This document shows positions 11,551-25,200 of a stretch of 64,000 nucleotides of DNA, piece after piece (positions within the stretch are counted from its first letter, which is position 1; every line of letters begins with the position of its first letter). Location: the NCBI GenBank assembly GCA_030062745.1, contig CP099839.1:2609001-2673000 (forward strand), read 5' to 3'. The notes under the pieces were generated by a model. It was not told the origin of the DNA and searched no databases. It saw only the letters and a list, made by a program, of their open reading frames with translations. The translations under genes were made by a program, and so were the position numbers. The stretch comes from Capitulum mitella (Eukaryota > Arthropoda > Thecostraca > Pollicipedomorpha > Pollicipedidae).

Positions 11551-12238
11551 CTGTGTGCGGTTTTTTGCAAGCTGCGAACAAACCACGGATCTCTGCGAGA
11601 TGGGAGGGTAAGAACCTGTGGCAGTCCGTTTTTAAACCAGTGGGAGCTGAGGTGGCCGAGATGTGGGCGAGTGAAGGGACCTCCACAACGGATCGAAAAA
11701 AGTACGATAGTGTTTTGATAAATACCAATCTGAGGACAAAATGAAGAAGTAGATATGGACCATCTTCCGTTGTTCTCCAAAGCATTTTTCATGCGGTTGT
11801 TCGATATCGCTTGCTGCAAGTGTAAGGGAACAACAATCTGCAATTGCACGCGAGGAAACAAAGTACATTTGAAGGACATTTCGTTTCACCAGGACCAGCG
11901 GGGGTTCTCAGACTCCACGAATAGTTCTGAGAGAAGCTGACAGGTGTGAAACGGCACGACGGGTGGCGTTAGAACCGAGAAGACGAGCTGCAGCGGAGAG
12001 AGCTGGGAAAACCAGTCCTCGCCAGCGATAAGCCAGGGCTCTGAACCACTAGTAGATGCACGACTTGGGCACTCAGGCATGCAACATGGTCTGACTCTTA
12101 CGTCATCGTCGCCCGTCATTTACATGGATGAAAGTTTCCCCGGATTTGAACACAGATGACTTAGCAAATACCGCCTTGGCTGCGGACCGGCTGGGAGTCT
12201 GAGATCGGGCGGTTGCTGCCATATGCAGTAGGTTTTAG

Positions 12239-14354
12239 GTGAATATAAACCGTGTCACTGAATACACAGATGTCCGTGTCACAGATAAACCGTGTCACAC
12301 GCTGGATACAGAGAAAGTTTGGCTAGTTAGAGACCGTGCTCGTGAGAAAGAAGCAAGCACGAGGACTGATAACATGCGCAACACAGGATCTGTGGCGCTC
12401 TTTTTTGATGCGAGGAAAGATGCTACATTTGGTGACATATTTTGGTCATCTACACAGGTGGAGCGTGTTGCGACACCCTCGGAGCCCGGAGGGAGTACGT
12501 ACCTTACTTCACGCCGCAGTCAGGGAAGGCCATAGACTAGTTTAACGAGCTGCTCGCAATTTCCAGTGAATACGGTGGAGAGGTCAAAGTCATGGGCTGC
12601 GACGGTACGTCAGTGAACAATGGATTGAATGGGGACACTTGCCGTTTGTCTGAAGTGACACAGCAGCGGCCGGTGCACTGGTCATGTGGTCAGCTTCATG
12701 CCAACGAGCTTAACCTTATTCCCGGCGGGGGGGGGGGGGCGGAATCCGCCACCCCTCGGGTTTTTTGCTTGCCAATTCCAGGCTTTTTAACGCAGCTTCA
12801 CGAAACCTGGTGACTTTTCCGAGCTATTCCTTCTACGCGTCGTGACAAAATTTCGAAATTCTATTTTGCTCAGGGGCGGAGTCAGGCAACGTTTTTGGGA
12901 GGCACCTCAGGTCATTTTTGGCCATGTTGAGGGTAAAATGAAAATGTCTGCCAAAAACAGAGTTTTTAAGATAGAACTTAAAACTTTATATGAATGTATA
13001 GCTAAATAGTTGGGCAATGTGCATATGTAATTTTGTTTATCTCAGGTCACTTTACAAGGTCAGGTCAAGGTCAAAAGTCAAAATTTGTTTTTTCGTAATG
13101 ATTTCGGCGCCGTTTTTTCAAATGCCAAACCCGGAATATATATGACGTAGAAAGGTGCCCTCTACTTGTGTACCAAGTTTCAGCTTGATATAAGGTCGGG
13201 TCACGGAGCTATGACCTAAAATGTCAGTGCGCGTACTCTATATCGCAAAAGCCAAAAAATGAATTTTTTGGAATAGAGTGAATTCAATCGATTAAAAACG
13301 TTTACAGATAATATTAAATGCACACGACATCATTCCAGGTGATCCCAAGGTCACTGGAGGTCATTTAAGGTCAAAGGTCACAAGTTGATCTGAAGAACGT
13401 GCGACCATGACAGTTCCCCCTTTTTTATGTCCCTGGCACCGCCTATGCTAACATTATACAAACATTGTAATGCGATTTGTACTTCTTTAGCATAACATGA
13501 CTAGCAGAAGCTAAAAAAGTGTTTTGGCCTCTTTTGTTCATCCGGTTGTTAGAAAACTAATCCTCCTATTTTTGAAACCCTGTGAACGCCCATGAATTTT
13601 CTCAAAATTTCAAATTTGCATACCCATGGTAAAAGCCCTATCTATAATTTCTCGATTCATGCCAGTTTCATCGAAATCAGTTCATATAACGGATTATATG
13701 AACTATCATCAACGGAGTTATAAGAAGTCAAAAAGTACCCCCCATTTTGACATTTTTTCCCCCCTGTATCCACAAATTTCAAAATTTTGAAAATTTCTTT
13801 TTATAAAAATGTAGTTCACGTGACGGCAAATCGATTGCCGTTTGTTGCGATGAAATCGGATAAGTAGTTCTCGAGATCTCGGGGGGGGGGCCGAATCCGC
13901 CCCCCTGCCGGGAATCGGCCATACCGTCCAGCCCTCCGGGAATAGGGTTAACCTCCGCGAGGTTTTCAAGAGCTGTGACGGGACAAGTGGCCTGCGGCCC
14001 TTCACCAGCCCGCTGGAAAAGGCCGCCACAGGATCCGCCGAAGACCTACAAATAGCTGCATTTGAAGCGGTAGAATGGGAGGTACAGAAAATGGACAAGG
14101 CTGTGCTAAATGATCTGAGTAACGAACAGAGAACGGTTTACGACCTGGCCATTACTGTTCAAAGAGGAGCCATCACAGAGCAGGTCGCGAGACGAAAGAT
14201 CGGGCCAATGAACCACGCAAGGCGAGAACAAATGCATCCTAGCCACACTATGGAACACCCATTGTTGTTGGTCTATTGTCTGCCTACTTTTTTGTTGCTG
14301 CCAAAGTCGCAGCTTTTGTGCAATACTAGAAACATGTTAAAAGTATTCGCATAA
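12239..14354 (+). pseudogene. Broken repeat-associated protein gene, interrupted by a transposon
   Basis: Frames at 12239-12535, about 12543-12709 and 13952-14354 together resemble a protein family that I recall from many invertebrate genomes as repeated copies of unknown function. Landmarks are LFFDARKDATF, MGCDGTSVNNG, QLHANEL followed by an LREVF..CDGTSG segment, and LSNEQRTVYDL with MNHARR near the end. A stop and a frame change lie near 12536, and the TTAA-type element 12714-13947 splits the HANEL segment. Removing that element with one TTAA leaves the frame open across the junction. Family recognition is from memory; a search with these motifs would settle it. It is a dead copy, likely mobile-element derived. 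Confidence 0.6.
12714..13947 (+). mobile_element. TTAA-type non-autonomous transposon, family B, copy 1
   Basis: A 1,234 bp insert flanked on both sides by TTAA (12710-12713 and 13948-13951). The ends read CCTTATTCCCGG on the left and CCGGGAATAGGG on the right, an inverted repeat of the CCCTATTCCCGG type. TTAA target and CCC ends fit piggyBac-type elements. No transposase is encoded. G-run hairpins lie just inside the ends. The interior carries AGGTCA half-sites, including a perfect DR1 (13368-13380) and TCAAGGTCA (13065-13073). It sits inside the pseudogene 12239-14354. Confidence 0.9.
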
Positions 14355-16490
14355 CTATGATACCCTTTAATCCGGGCAAGTAATCAGATACTGGTTAAAG
14401 TGGCCTAATAGAGAGTGTATCGACTTGTTTAATCAACAGAGATTACGAACTCACATAATCGTTTGCCTTTTTTCATTTTTTTTAAATTTGAGGACCGGTT
14501 ATTTAGAAACATGTTATCAGGCTGACAGGAGCCCTTGTTTGCCACACATTCGCATTGCCGCCGGGCAATGTTGTGCTCCTATGATCAAGTAAGTACGTAA
14601 TTACCAAAAGCCGAGCTGGTGTCGAAGAATTAAGGCACCTTTTCGTGTCGTATTTTCCCAGGCGGCTGCTCGGCTACTCTGCATTTACATATATATTTAC
14701 AAGTTCACCCAGTGGCTACCTCCGCATCCTGTTGCTGTTCACCCTTCTTCACGACGTGCCGGTGTGGTTCACGATCAGACAAAACCGCTACTGCGCCAGT
14801 GGCCCTCAGAACACCATCCGCAGTCTGCAGTGCCTCCGGAGTCTCCCTCCTTATCTCCAGGACATAGTTCGGCCAGTAATTCAGCGGAACGCCTACTGGT
14901 GCCATCCTGAAGCTTTGCTCCTGACGACGGCTGCCGATCCAGACCCAGGCGTCAGGCAGAGAGTCATGCAAGGGACCCTGGGATTCAGGTAAGGCAGAAC
15001 GTGAGGGAGTGAGGAGAAACAAGATGCCAGCAGTTAACTTCACAGCCCAAGATTACGAACAAGCCATCGACTGGGCCAGCAAAGCTACTACTGGGCTAGC
15101 AAGGTGAGCCGCCACTGACAAGAGACCTGGAAGAAAGGGAGGTCTTAAATATACCGCAGTCTCCTCTGGAAGGGAGCCTGTTCCCCTTCTACGCTCAGTC
15201 TGTTGATTCCCCGTCCTCACTCATTGTGTAGAACGAGCAATCAAAGTGGTCACAGAGGCAGCCAGCGCTGTTTGAGAATGTGATAGACATGGCTTCATCT
15301 GTGCCGGGTTGAAGCATCGTCACCTGATGCCTCGGCAGACGTCAAATTGCGACTTTGTCGTTGAATGATGTGTGGGCTCCTCGCGATGTAAATAAAATGC
15401 GCTGCGATGATCATGTCTTATTGGATAACACTGCAAATGGCTGAGCTAGTTTTGCAACGACTGCATATTGCTATAAATGCTAAACGTGATAAACGTGATT
15501 CATTTGAGGTCAGATTGTCTCGAAAATGCAACCATTAGGATTTTCTGCTTCATCTGGTCCGGAAAATGTCATCTGATGTACCCGCGTGAAAATACCATAC
15601 GCTCGCCGGGATCTATGATTAACGACTCACCCTAACGTCCATGGTGTTTAGACATATGCGTCGGTATTAGTTCTTTGCGTTGTCGTGTGGTGAGGCTTGG
15701 CGTCTTCATCAAGTCGCTGTGGAGAGTGCTTTCTCCTCGTCAGCTGGAGTTCGTTGATTTGCAGTTTCTCAGCCCTAATCGGTGTTTCAAACCAAAATTT
15801 CTCGAAGCGTTGGCGATCACCGTTCACTGTTCGCCGCAATAACGCTCACCTGGTAAGGCTGGCCGCCGCTGTCTGCTGTTCGGCTGGATAGCCGTAACCA
15901 TCGGTGTTACCAGTCGGAACACCAACAGCGTCAGGTTTAACGAGCACCAGAAGCCGAAATCTTGCAAGTAATCCGCATGAGGTGCCGCACGCTTCCGGTC
16001 GAGCAGTAGGTTCTTTTGCGATCTCGTCCAAGGCCATCCTCGTCCGAACGGCCTCCTAGTTGTGCACTACAAAGGTCGCTAAAAAGGTCAATGCCAGCTC
16101 GGAGCATGTCCAGCGTGTGGCGCCGAACTGAGCCCTTATTTATGGGTTTAAACTGCTGCCGTGCAGGCTGCCTGGTCTTCGCTCAGTGCTCGGTGGCAGA
16201 CATGTGCCGGGATCCCGATGCGATGCAGGTTATCCTCGTTTTGCGTCGGATTCTAGGCTGACCAGGGTAAGTGTTGCATCACCTGGGCACCGCTTTGCTC
16301 CGCAGACCTTCTCGAGATGATGCAATAACCCGCCCAGGTCAGCGAGGGGATGTATAAAACATGGGGATAACCTGCATTCCATCGAGATCCAGTCACACGT
16401 CTGCTTGGTCGGTGGGAGCCCACTGAATTGTCGGAGCCTCCCGCAGTCTTGGACAATTTCTGCGGCCGGTGCAGACGGGAAACCAATCAT
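14355..16490. other. No gene recognised
   Basis: Open frames are short and overlap on both strands; none shows a known motif or a splice-supported exon. No clear repeat family was identified. Confidence 0.4.
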
Positions 16491-16494
16491 CTCA

Positions 16495-16625
16495 CGGCAA
16501 GGCCCGGCCCAGACCGAACATTTTGGGCGGAGTCAATAAAAAATGAAGCGTTATGCTTAAATTTCCCACAACCGATCCGGTCTGAGGCCGGCCGAGACCG
16601 AACCGGGCTTTTGGCTGGGCCTGCC
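16495..16625 (-). repeat. Inverted repeat pair F, left member
   Basis: Its reverse complement resembles 16785-16912: TTGTGGGAAATTT, an ATTTCTTTATTT-like AT block, a block of CCGCCCAAAA or CCCCCAAAAA type, then a GGTCTGGGCCGGGC-like end. Possibly the two arms of a small element. Confidence 0.5.
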
Positions 16626-16784
16626 GCGCTGTCGTTTTCACATTTCTACCCCACGCATACATACATAGGATATACGCATACATAGGATTTGGAAAGGAAT
16701 GTTGCCATTCCCCTGAGCCAAGTGGTCTGCAGTCTACGCTAGTGGTGTCAAAACCAGGACCCGGCATGTCAAGCCATTTGTTTG

Positions 16785-16912
16785 TTGTTTGGGCCCAGTT
16801 TGGGCCCAGCGGGGCCCAAACCGGGCGGCTTGTGGGAAATTTGCCCTTATTTCTTTATTTCTCCACTGATGTCCCCCAAAAACTTGAATCTAGACCGGGC
16901 TCCGTCAAAGAT
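16785..16912 (+). repeat. Inverted repeat pair F, right member
   Basis: Partner of 16495-16625 in opposite orientation. It begins with three GGGCCCA-type words in close succession and contains CTTGTGGGAAATTTG. Confidence 0.5.
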
Positions 16913-16919
16913 AGTTGGT

Positions 16920-19157
16920 CGGTCTTCACCGGTCCCGAAAATGCTCTAAGATTGACATCCTCTAGTCTACTCTACACTACATGCAATATCTGGCCATTTG
17001 CAAAGAATGTGGGGTGGGATGGTCTATGAAGAAACTGACATTCTCTCTGAGGAAAATTTTGGTGGTTCTTCCGTAGGCGAATAAAGAATAAGTACCACAA
17101 TATTTGTCTAGTTCTGTCTTCTGATGCTTCACAAAATCGGTTAAAAAAAACACAAAAAACGGACAAGGAAAAACTTCTGTGTGTGCGTGCATCTATTGTC
17201 TGAGACGTCTAAGTTTCTAGCAAACCTTTTAGAGGTGTGAAGTCAAGTTCCTTTGAAACGAAATACATCATGCTTGAATTTAGTAGTCTTAATATGGGGT
17301 TAGCAGTAGTTTATTAAATTGAATTGCGCTGATGGCGCAAAAGAGACAGGCATGAATTCCGTGTGGAGGCGCTTTGTTTTGGTAACTTGAGCCCGAGCGA
17401 CTGCTGGCCCGACTCGTCATAACTGTACAAGAACAAGTTTTGTTGATGTCGTTGATTCTCCACTGCTTTTTTTGAATACGTGGAAAGTTATAGAGACTGG
17501 TATTGTGATGCCGCTGTTATTGCATTACTTGCTGAGCCATAGCCAGTGTGTCAATATGTGCACGACCAGGTAGCAAATAACGTATGTCCCAGTCTGCAAA
17601 CAATGGCACAGGAATGACAGATATCCCAGGGGCAGCCAAAATCAGAATCAGTTCTCAAAGCTTGAGTAGTGCTAGTGTAAAGAAATCAGCTCTGGAAGAC
17701 TTGTGGTTCCATGGATCCTTACTCTTGCACAATTTTCAAAAATTCTAAAATATGCTGTAAATTTCATAGTCACCCTAAAATGTACAAAGTTAACTTGGAT
17801 TTCAGAAGCTGCCACCTTGTTCATACTCTCGGACCATCATGATGTAATGATACGTATCATGGCTTTAAGAATAGTCTGTATTAGTTGTGTATCTTTCCCA
17901 GCAGGTTAGGTGCTTGCCTATCTAGTATCATGGTGCAGGCACTTGGTTGCCCGTATGAACATCTTTGACAATGTGGTGTACATCTTGAAATGTGTGAAAC
18001 CAGCCTAAGTCACTGTAGAAAGTAAACAGTGTTTCCAGATCCTATTAAAAGTCTGGTCTAAGTGGCACATCATGTTTCATTTCTAGGTCATGCTATTTTT
18101 TACTAAGTGGCATTATTTTTTTAGATGGTGCTTAAGCACCACCTGAGAGATATGACACAGAGGCCTCCAACATTACAGATGCATATAGAGGTCTCCAACA
18201 ATTTTCTGCCAAGCCAATTTTTTGCATCACTCATGAAACAAGCAGATCTTGTGGCTGTGTTGTTTAAATGTGCATAGAATATAGTTATGGGACTTCACAT
18301 TGAACATGTCCAGCCCACAAAGACTTCTTTTTTGGTAAAACTTAAAGAAAGTAAAAATGAGTGGAAGTTCAACAAATGCATATGACTGGAGGTTTTATAA
18401 AAACTTTAGTACTTTGTTTGGTTTGTAAAAAAAGAACTTATATTAAAGCCAATACTAAGTTCAGAACCAAAAATCTTTAGACAGGTGTGGTACACCAGGT
18501 TTTGGCCATCATGTGCTATCTTTTGATTCTTGAACAACTCTGTAAATTGTACATTACAGTGGGATTTGTTACCAAGGTCACTGTTGTGCCCAAAAGTTGT
18601 GGCAGCTGCACCACCTTGAAAATTTCTGTGCCATGCCCCGAGGTCTTAGAGAATCTGCCCCAAGCTCAGATCCCTGTCCCAGCACTGCCCCAATGAGATC
18701 TTGGGAAAACCTGCCATGTTCTGCAGACTGGCCCTTAAGTAAAAGAAGGCTGAGCCTTTTTATATAATTGTATTATCCAAAATGTATTGAGTCACTAATG
18801 TCAGTACTGCCAACAATCTGATAGTCAGACTTGCTACAGCTACAGTACTTTCAGATTGATAAAAGTGTCTTTGTTAAGAAGCAGTTATCACAAATTGCAA
18901 TTTGTAAACTGTGCAGTACTGAAATAGTGCAAGGCAAATAGGCAACAACTGTTATGCATTTGTTTGTATGTATTGTCTGTTGGTGGTGCTACAGCTTCCA
19001 TTATTGTGCCTGCATTCCTGGATTTTTGTTCAGTTGTGTATTTAGAGATGTCTTGTGAGTCAGCAGCAGATGTACCCCTTTTCATATGGTAAACATTAAG
19101 CATCATCATGAATTCCTTGCTTCAGCTTGTGACTTTTTATGTCCTTTTTAGGCCAAT
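16920..19157 (+). other. AT-rich sequence upstream of RAD51D; promoter not located
   Basis: No gene is visible. A good acceptor-like TCCTTTTTAG ends at 19151, seven bases before the RAD51D start codon. The transcript may therefore have a non-coding first exon further upstream, and the true promoter could lie anywhere in this stretch. No CpG-rich block marks it. Confidence 0.35.
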
Positions 19158-19298
19158 ATGTATCTCAAGAGCAATGAATGTCCTCTGCTCACCAAATCAG
19201 CTCTTGTTGAACTAAGGAAAAATGGCATCAACACAGTGCTTTCATTCATGTCCAGAGACCCAGAAGTATTAATTCATGCCTGCAGCCTCACATACCAG
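19158..19298 (+). CDS. RAD51D: RAD51D coding exon 1
   Basis: Encodes residues 1-47, starting at the ATG of MYLKSNECPLL. It ends CAG|GTCAGT in phase 0. The start was chosen because it lies two residues from the position of the human start in the alignment and because an acceptor-like site lies just upstream. Confidence 0.88.
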
Positions 19299-22200
19299 GT
19301 CAGTATGAACCACAGATGCTCTACTTTGTAGTCAGTTGAGCTGCTATGAAATGTATGAAAAGTGAGAAAAAGTAAACTTTAGGGTGTATCATTTGTCACA
19401 GATTGCAACGAAACTACAAACTGTCATGGAGCTTCATTTTCAATTGAACCTAGGTAACCAAATCACTTTGAAAATTGCTCAAAATTTTGGTGTGCCCAAA
19501 TGACAAACATACAGCCTGTAGGACAGGTTTGGTGGATAGTTACAAGCTCTTTGGCTGAAGCTACCTTCCTCTTGTTGTGCAACATTTCTAACCTGACATT
19601 GATTGGGGGGGGGGACTTTAAAACTCCCTGGCTTTCTCGAGAAATAATCGTCTGATTCGTCTGATTCAGACAGCAATCGACCAGTCGGCTAGCGCCGAAC
19701 CTTGCGGTCCTGTGACGTGCAAATTTTTGCGTTTTGATTACTGAGGATGTCACAGGTCAGGTTAAGCGTGAAAAAGAGACGGTTTTTCCGGAGTCGCCAA
19801 ATTATGATGAAAAGCAGACCGAGACTGAAGTTTTTGCGATGATGGGATATAGAAGTTTAAGGTCACAGGCTGGATGAAATTTGACTTGTGTTATAATGTG
19901 TCATGCAATGCACGCTTCCTCAGTTTCACACGGAAATTGCAACAAGACACTAAGAGATCCTGTGACACAAATTAGCTTTGCAGTGGCACAATTTTGTTTT
20001 GCATATGCAGTGTTGCTACATTTTTTAGTTTAAAACTTGGAGTAATACGAGCACTCGAGTGACCTTCATCTGACATCTCTGGATGGCCCTGCAAATCAGT
20101 TTGTTCCATGTTGTTTATCTTCATGAAGTATTGCACAACATTGCAAGGGCCGGTATGTCCACACCAGTCATCCATGACGTCAAATAGACGCTACCACTTT
20201 ACTTGGTAAGCTGAAATGTACATAAAATGTACATAATGTAAACCTGTGTGATTACAAATGAATGGTGATAAAAAGTTCCAGGCATTTTGGTCATCCGGTT
20301 ACAGGTGATTGGTATTAAAAAGTGCCGAGCGTTATGGTTTTGCGGTTATAGGTCATGGGTTGTAAAAAGTGCTCAGCACTTTCGTCATGTGGTGTGTAGG
20401 TGACGGGTAATAAAAAGTGACGAGTAACATGATCGTATGGTTACGGGTGATCGGTAATGAAAAGTCCCGAGCACTTTTCCGTCTTCCGTGTTACTGGTCC
20501 CGCCGCCTGTCGAAGGATTAGTCATTCGAGAAAATAGTGCGCCAGTTTTGGGCTTGGTGAAATATAACTGGTATTGCGCTCAAATAACCTGCGTCGCCAA
20601 AAGCTTTTGACTGAGCTACAATGGTCGATAGCTTAGTGCGTGGGGCGCTGGGTTTCGTATTCTAACAAGACTGCTTCGAGTTGCTTCTGTGATCGCTTTT
20701 TGGTCTGCTGGTCAGCGAGCTACTGGCCAGTGGAGGCGGACTGCAACAAGGTCATGTTGAGTACCGCAGTGCATGTTGAGAAGCACAAGGGTGTGTTGTG
20801 CAGTTGACGGCACGTTTAAGTCTCGCTAAATACACGGCATTCACGGGATTCCACGGTGGAGTGTGGTGTTCAGGTGTCGTGTAGACGTTATGTTTGGCAC
20901 GGGCTCCGATCCCGAACACTTCTTAATAAATCGTCGGCATCAAATAGAAAAGAAGTATTTATAGAGACATGAACCTTATGACAGATTTGTGCCACCAGCG
21001 TCTTCTGTTGTGACTTCAAGCCGTACTTGTAGCAGGACAGAGGCAGAGCGCGTTGGCCTTGAAGTTTGTATGCATTAGTAACGAATGGGCTAAACTAACA
21101 CCATTCTGTTGTGGGCGTCAGACAAGGCACTGGATATCGTTGGGATGTCGGCACGCTCGGTTTTCGCGAACTGATGAACCGATGATGCCGGGCACCACCA
21201 TTAGACCGGGGTCAGGTGACAGGGCTACCTGGTAAAATGTGCGTTTTGAGAAGCCTCATAAGGAACACATGTGGCAACTCTTAAACAACATGAGTCACAT
21301 AACCATGCACACAGTCTTCTGGGTACTGTATATTGCATCATGCTCTGGCAAATTTCTGGCGTGTGTTCAGCAAAGTTTGCGAACCGAAAGGTGCGGCGAC
21401 AGCAGAACCATATCGTCGGCATACGTAATATGATTTATGCAGCCTATATAGTGGCAACCCACTCCACTGCTAATCAGAGCCGAAGACATTGTGTCAGTGT
21501 CAGTACTGCGACATGCGATATGCGATATGCAATGCATTTAGAAAACCTCGTCTGCACAAACCGCAGTTTTTGGAAGGTCGCGTCATACAGATAGATTGCT
21601 CAGAATATCACACTGAAGCATAATACACATACCTGAGCCACATGGAAACATCACAATAGTCTACCGAGGTCTCGCTATTCGTGAACACCCTTTGTTATCA
21701 AACAAAAACGGCGATAATATTTCACCCAGATGAACACCATTTGACACGGCAAAATCATCAGCGACAAATTTGCCGCTTTGAATATGGAACAACTGAAAAC
21801 TGTACCGTAACAATAATATCGTTTCGTGCAGTGACTCAGTCAGACGTCTTTCTAATGTCTAAAATGCAAACAAACAGGACGGTTGACGTATAGCTAATAC
21901 TCAAATATTTTTTGGCGGTATAAATACCTATATTAGTAGAATGGCCCACTCTGGAGCCAAACTGATGATCTTGTGCGAAGGCATTCGCTTCTGCGTTCCA
22001 TAATCACTAATTCTAATATCTGACGCTTTGTAATGCAGTAGGTCTGTAATTGTCCTTGTCTGAAATATTTCCAGTTTTATCCTCTAGTATTGGAACTTAA
22101 AAGCTCCTCATTCAGACCAGAGGTCAAATCGCCAGTCTAAATATCATCGAAAAACGTATAGACTGGTGCGGATTGCATGAATGACCAGCAAACCTAAAAC

Positions 22201-25200
22201 GTTTTGCATTTAATCCATCATGTCCACTAACTCGGCCTGACGTTAGGTGACGTAAGTAGTCCGGCATCTCTTGAATACACACATTGATCGAGGCATCCGA
22301 ATTTTCGTTTAGCCTCGACATGACGGGGTTCTTAAGACGCTGGTCGAAGACCGAGTTTAGGATATCCGAGAAATGATCTTCCTACTTGCGCCCTTTGTCC
22401 AGGCCCACTGATACCGCAGACTGTAGATGCCAGAGGTGGACGGCTATTGAGTTTCCGATTTTTTACCAGAAAGAAACAGCATCGCGTTGTTACTTGCCGG
22501 AAATAAAGTAGCAGATATTTTCTTAAGCCTAGTCGGAAGGGTCCCGGGGCGGGAGTAGATCCCGGCGTCTAAATTAGATCCCTTTTTTATCTCTTGTGGT
22601 TACGCTACTGTTTTTCAGTGTCTCATTGAACATTATTGCATCGTTTTTCTTTTCAGGAAATCGTTTCGGTGAAGAAGGTGCTTGCTGCTAAATACTCCTC
22701 TTTGCCCAGTTCCATAGATGATCTGCTCAACGAGCCCTCCTTGCCACCTCTGTCATTTGGCTGTAAAAGGTATTTTCTATGTTCCCGTCACCTCAGCTAT
22801 TGTTCAGTCACTTTCTTTGAAGGCACCTGAAATGTTTGCCTACTGAGAGAGGGCTGTCTGATATTCGTGGCCGGTATGATGACTGTGTCATGTAACATCG
22901 ACAACAGAATAAGCCACTATTGTTGCGTCATCACTTGTTTCGTTGCCATTGCTATGTGATCCATACAGATGTATGCAGACGAGAATTTAGTGCTGGGGGG
23001 AGGGCTGAAGGGGGCGTTCTCCATCTCTCCCCGGGGCTTATGCTGTATTTGAAAGGCAGTTAATTTTGCGGTGAGATCTTTGACAAACTTTTTGTTCCCT
23101 AGTACCAGGTTAATTTTAACCTTTCCCTTTCACTGCGGCACTACCTTCATTTTGACTTCGCATTCGACTTCATGTAGGATTAAAGATTTTCAGTTTTCTG
23201 CGCACAAAACCATCGAATACAAAATTACATAGTGTCCTGGTGAGATGCTTAAAGTCATCATATCAGAGAGTGCTCTAGGGGAAATGTCAGTTTCAATAAG
23301 CTCCATGCTGTTTGAACTGTTCTTCCTCTCCTCGGAACCCTGGTTCTGTGCATGGTGCGAAATACACTTCGTAATCTGTAGCTGGGTTTTGATACAAGCA
23401 CTTTAAAACAGCATCCCAGGTGCCATCATTATTGAAATTAGACACAGCACCCTCTTGATTCCTAGATGTCTCAGAAATGGCTGGAACATATGCATCTGTG
23501 AAGGAACTCAGATCCGCATTAGCCACACAGATTAGTAAGCACTGATGTTAAAAATCGTATTATGGCTTTTCTTGGCAAACACCATTTTATTCTGATATTT
23601 TTATTTCCATGACCTTACAAAATTTTATTTTCCGCGTATGACTACCTTGGTTGCGACACAAAGGCCACGGAACAGAGTTCCGAAACGGTGTGCTAGCATT
23701 CCCTTTCGATGTCTGCCGGCATTTCTTATGTGACGCCTACCGCGTGGCCGTGACCTCTACCGTCGTGATGCCTGCCGCGTGGCGTGACCTGAACCGTCGT
23801 TACGTTCGCCTCGTGGCGTGATATCTTCAGTCGTTACATTGGCCGCGTGGCCGTCGCCTCTGCCGTCGTGACTCCGCCGCGTGACGTGACCTCTGCCGTC
23901 GTGACTCCGCCGCGTGACGTGACCTCTGCCGTCGTGACTCCCGCCGCGTGACGTGACCTCTGCCGTCGTGACTCCGCCGCGTGACATGACCTCTGCCATC
24001 GTGACTCCCGCCGCGTGACGTGACCTCTGCCGTCATGACTCCGCCGCGTGACATGACCTCTGCCGTCGTGACTCCCGCCGCGTGACGTGACCTCTGCCGT
24101 CGTGGCTCCGCCGCGTGACGTGACTTCTGCCGTCGTGACGCTCCCCTCATGACGTCTGCTGCCCTGACGCTCGCCGCGTGGCCGCCAGCCTGGACGTCCT
24201 GCTGGGCGGTGGCCTGGTCGCCGGGCAGCTGGCCGAACTTTGCGGCCCGTCGGCCGTCGGCAAGACGCAGCTGTGCGCGGCGGCGGCCGCGGCGGCCCTG
24301 CGCGCCGGCGGCCGCGTGCTGTTCGCGGACACCAAGGCCGAGCTGAGCGCCGCCCGCTGCCGGCAGATGCTGCGCCGGCGCGGCTGTCCGCCGCAGGTGA
24401 GGCGGCCCCCGCGACGGGAGCTGGAGGACTGGGGAAGCCGGAGTGTGCCGCCATGTATGCCTCATGCATGGCGGCATGCATGCCTCATGCCGCCATATAT
24501 GTTTCATGCAGCTGTGAGAGTAAAGTTACGTTTACGTGGAAGCACTTCTACAGCTATCCTAGCACTTGCCTTCAAAGCATGGGCGTGACCTGTGTGGCTG
24601 CACGTGAAGGTGAAAATGTGTTGACGTGACGTCATGGTCATCTCATCTGTCGGAATGTTTGCAATCTGGCAGGCTTGGCAGAGACCTGGGGTTATGTGAA
24701 TTGTACCTAAAGACCCAGGGTTTTTTGCCGAGTTTTGGGATTTTCTTGGGTTTTGGACGTTTTGAAGAAGGCAGGCGTATTTGCTTTTCACGACATATTA
24801 TATTAATACGTATGTAAGAACAAATACCCGAATAAATAACAGGTGACCATTAAATATGGCGCCCATCGCACCATTAGTCGCGAAGCATCCTCAACACAGT
24901 GCCTGTTAGGTTTTTAATTGGCCACCTGGTTGAAATCTTGGTCTTACCAAGATTTTGCAAGAGGTCATCTGAGCCTATTGCTGTTACGCATCGCTCTGCG
25001 CGTTCATCAGCGAACAGCGCGTTTGTTTCTTTTTCCTAAGGAGGAGCTCTCCCCGCCCCTCACCCCTCCCCCCAGGTCCGCGTCTGAGCTACATTCTCCT
25101 GCCATGGAGAATGGTAGGGGAAACACTGTCAGCATGTTACGGATGTAGGAGTTCCGCTGCGATTCGTAGTGCATTGAGGGGTGGGTGGGGGATCGGTTTC

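Noticed and set aside
23731..24150. CRISPR array
   Set aside because: Units are contiguous without unique spacers and lie in a eukaryotic intron.
23827..24507. 226-codon - frame opposite RAD51D exon 3
   Set aside because: It reads through the 33-bp array and the GC-rich exon in antisense; the sense exon has clear homology.
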